Assembly: GCF_021018895.1 (NCBI RefSeq)
Contig: NC_079365.1
Coordinates: 3,613,501-3,677,500 of the forward strand
Source of the DNA: Seriola aureovittata
Taxonomy: Eukaryota; Chordata; Actinopteri; Carangiformes; Carangidae
Reading direction: 5' to 3'
DNA: 64,000 nt
Shown here: one piece after another, positions 61,467-64,000 of the stretch
Numbering within the stretch: position 1 is the stretch's first letter
Layout: each line of letters opens with the position of its first letter
The notes under the pieces: model-generated
The model's input: only the letters and a program-made list of their open reading frames with translations
What the model was told of the DNA's origin: nothing
Databases searched by the model: none
Translations under genes and position numbers: made by a program

Positions 61467-64000
61467 GTGTGTGCAGTACAGACAGACACACACACACATA
61501 CACACACATACACACTCAGATCAGATGGTATATTCACTACAGATCTCATCAGTGCAGTAGTCCTCCTCAGAGCTCTAGCCTCTGTACTACAGCAGGTATG
61601 TCAGCAAAAGTGTTTTGGCCACTGTGTTCTATATACCACACATGGCACTATTTTAATTTGAACTTTTGTAATTAATAATGTCATAACAAGATGTAGCAGA
61701 TGAAATTCAAGGCCTGTAAAAACAAGCGTCACCAGCTAATGTACTCAACTGTAGCTAATAGCATTAATTCTGTCAGGTGGTGAAAGCACTAAATGAAATC
61801 TTGATAGTTGCCACATCTTAACTCAGATCCCTGCAAGACCGGCATCTACATACAGGTCAATAAACATAAGTGTAAAGAAAATGAAACGGGGATTTGCTTG
61901 AAGTGCAATTGCACATGATTAATTGGAAAAAAAGAATGAGATTACCACAATAAAACTAGATGAACATTTTATAGTTCGAAAATAAATTGTAATATACTGA
62001 GAAAGTACTGGTAACAATTATCATGGGTAAAGAAAGCATTGTTAACTATTCCAACACAAAACAAAAAGGATATCTTCAGTGAAGCAGGCTGACTGAGAAC
62101 ACACACCCCTAAATGTCATGTAGTACTTATCCGCGTGCAGATGCACAACAAACCAAATGACCAGATTCCCCCCCACCCCACCCCCAACACAGCCCCAATA
62201 TCAGGAGCACAGAGACAGCATTAGAACATCTTAAAGGATTGAGAAGGGACAGACAAGTACAGACAATAGATTAAAAAACAGACAAGAAAAAAAGGCAAAA
62301 ACATGCTAAGGGCAAAACAGTCACAAACTGTCCTAAATAAGAAGAAAATAAAAACTATGTCACTCAGTAGAGCACAAACAATCCTGCACTTCTTTCGTTG
62401 TCAAGTTGCTTTATTTACTTCTTGTCTTTAATCGTTGTGCAAGACGACTTTGTGGTTTTATTACCTGTTCGGTGAAACGATGACATCAGCATTATACAAT
62501 TCTGTATAAATTGCTATGTTGCAACTGCTATTGTTGCATGTTGAATGAAATAGTGATGTAAGCATTTCTAAATGATGCTGGTGCCACATGCACTGTTACT
62601 TAATATTAATAATTAAATATAAAGTACAACTCTGTGTGTAATGCAGATTCAATATGTTCTTCCAGATCAGGTCAGATCCAGATTTCTTTTTTTTCTTTTT
62701 TCTTTTTTTTTTAAACCATCATCCAAACAGTATTTCCTGAGAAATTCATCCACTCCTTTTAAACCCGATCCGCCAGATTTAATGGGTTCTTCCCTTGTCC
62801 ATGTCCCATTCCTCCACCAGGTTTTGTACAGATCAGTTCAGTACTTTTTGTGTAATCTTGCAGACAAGTAAATACACAACAGACACAAGTGAAAATATAA
62901 CCATCTTGGGGGGGGGGGGTAATTATTAACTACCAGATTCCCTGGGCTGGCCCTCAAATGAAATGGATAAACTGAACTGAGTTGTTTCATCCTACCTCTA
63001 CCATGGCCACATGATACATATGGTGCAGGTTAAATGCTACCTCACTGGACACCTACAGTGCGGTCCAAAAGTCTGAGTCAAAAGTCTATTTTTTTCATCC
63101 AAGTGAACATGGTCTCAGACTTTTGGACCCCACTGTATATCATAAATAAACTTGTGATTTCAGGTTAAGATCAGTATAGGAATACCATGAGCAATGAAAC
63201 AACTGACAGCACCTACCTGTCCAGGTAGGATCTCCCCTTCTTCCACAATGCCAAATACTCAATGCTGGGATTATCTGTGTCAGCTTTTACATATGGTGAA
63301 ATAATATAGAGATTAAACGGTGGTTTAACACAGGAGTTCAGACTATCTGCTAGTTAAATAGCATTGTGGTGACTCTGTAGTAACTTCTGCAAACTACACA
63401 CACACACATCCCCTAATGAAGAACAGCTCTTTAATGAAGTTAAAGTGTGCCCGGAGGTGACAGTTCGATACACTGTGTTGTTTCGGTGCTGGTGTCTTCC
63501 TTATATAGAAAAGGAAAAGCTAAACAGTAGGGAGGGAGTGACTTGAGGTGACGTGTTAATGAAAGGTCTTTAAATGAAGCACCATCCGAACATGTGGTTT
63601 GAAGATTAAATTGCAGTCAGAATTTGCTGCTAATGTGGTGATACACAACTGTTCGGTCCTTGCATTCGATCACAGTGTAATTATCCAGCAGAAAACAGGT
63701 TATGTCTTAATTAACATCAGTGTATTCATCAGTCGTAATAAAACACACATTGTTATCCAATTAGATGAAGCTGTTTTCATTTAGTGTGGGAAGCTGAAAG
63801 CAATTAAAGCAGCAGCATGTCACAACATGTTGTCACCTCTATTTTGTTTTTATTTCTCTTTTGTTGCAAACATGTTTAATTAGGCCTGTGTTCTTCACAT
63901 CCTTTGATTTATTCAAATGAGTGGTTATTTATTGGTGATTTAGTACGTTAGTTATTTTCACTTTAGTATTTTGTAGAGATTGTGTTGCTCCACTTTCATG
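61467..64000 (+). other. acad9 intron 16, continuing beyond the window
   Basis: At least 2.5 kb without a recognisable exon. It holds a CA-rich stretch just after the donor (61483-61514), a G10 run near 62910-62920 and an 80-bp MITE at 63056-63135. Confidence 0.75.
63056..63135. mobile_element. 80-bp Tc1/mariner-type MITE with TA target duplication
   Basis: The left end CAGTGCGGTCCAAAAGTC and the right end GACTTTTGGACCCCACTG are near-perfect inverted repeats of about 22 bp, flanked by TA at 63054-63055 and 63136-63137. The interior is only about 36 bp. It codes nothing and would need a transposase in trans. Confidence 0.8.

Noticed and set aside
61530..61600. Possible last acad9 exon between 'cactacag' and 'cagcaggtatg'
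   Set aside because: The translation does not resemble the conserved VLLANTFCVEAY sequence that must follow NHDHE.

Overview
The window is vertebrate nuclear DNA, almost certainly from a teleost fish and probably a percomorph. Coding sequence sits in short exons with GT/AG introns. The proteins match two vertebrate genes end to end, and introns and intergenic DNA carry fish-type repeats (Tc1-like fossils, small TIR elements, a LINE tail ending in GATA repeats, many CA/CT/GATA microsatellites). There are no bacterial-style operons, CRISPR arrays or phage genes.

Layout. Positions 1-18133 hold no coding exon I can support; they are upstream or intronic DNA of the first gene, with one clear 544-bp TIR element. 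Positions 18134-43489 (+) hold a complete coding sequence for iqsec1, a brain-enriched Arf6 guanine-nucleotide exchange factor (BRAG2-type): 14 exons, all with compatible phases, sum to 3375 nt or 1124 residues, with IQ motif, Sec7 domain, PH domain, His/Pro-rich tail and C-terminal PDZ ligand. Positions 43490-50754 are 3' UTR plus intergenic DNA. Positions 50755-61466 (+) hold 16 exons of acad9, a mitochondrial acyl-CoA dehydrogenase family flavoprotein and complex I assembly factor. The final roughly 60 codons of acad9 lie beyond the window.

Most important observation. acad9 exon 9 carries a one-base deficit in a run of six A (56941-56946). This puts an in-frame TGA at 56948-56950, before the catalytic part of the protein. 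All other exons keep frame, so a sequencing or assembly error in a homopolymer is the first explanation, with a genuine null allele second.

Other points worth checking: long CT tracts abut two iqsec1 3' splice sites, and a GT repeat lies close to the acad9 exon 11 acceptor. iqsec1 introns 11 and 12 can be read through in frame, giving possible retained-intron isoforms. iqsec1 has a 30-nt exon. An 80-bp MITE has both ends and TA flanks intact. The two genes act in different places (cortical/synaptic Arf signalling versus mitochondrial matrix), and I see no functional link. I found no convincing undescribed system.
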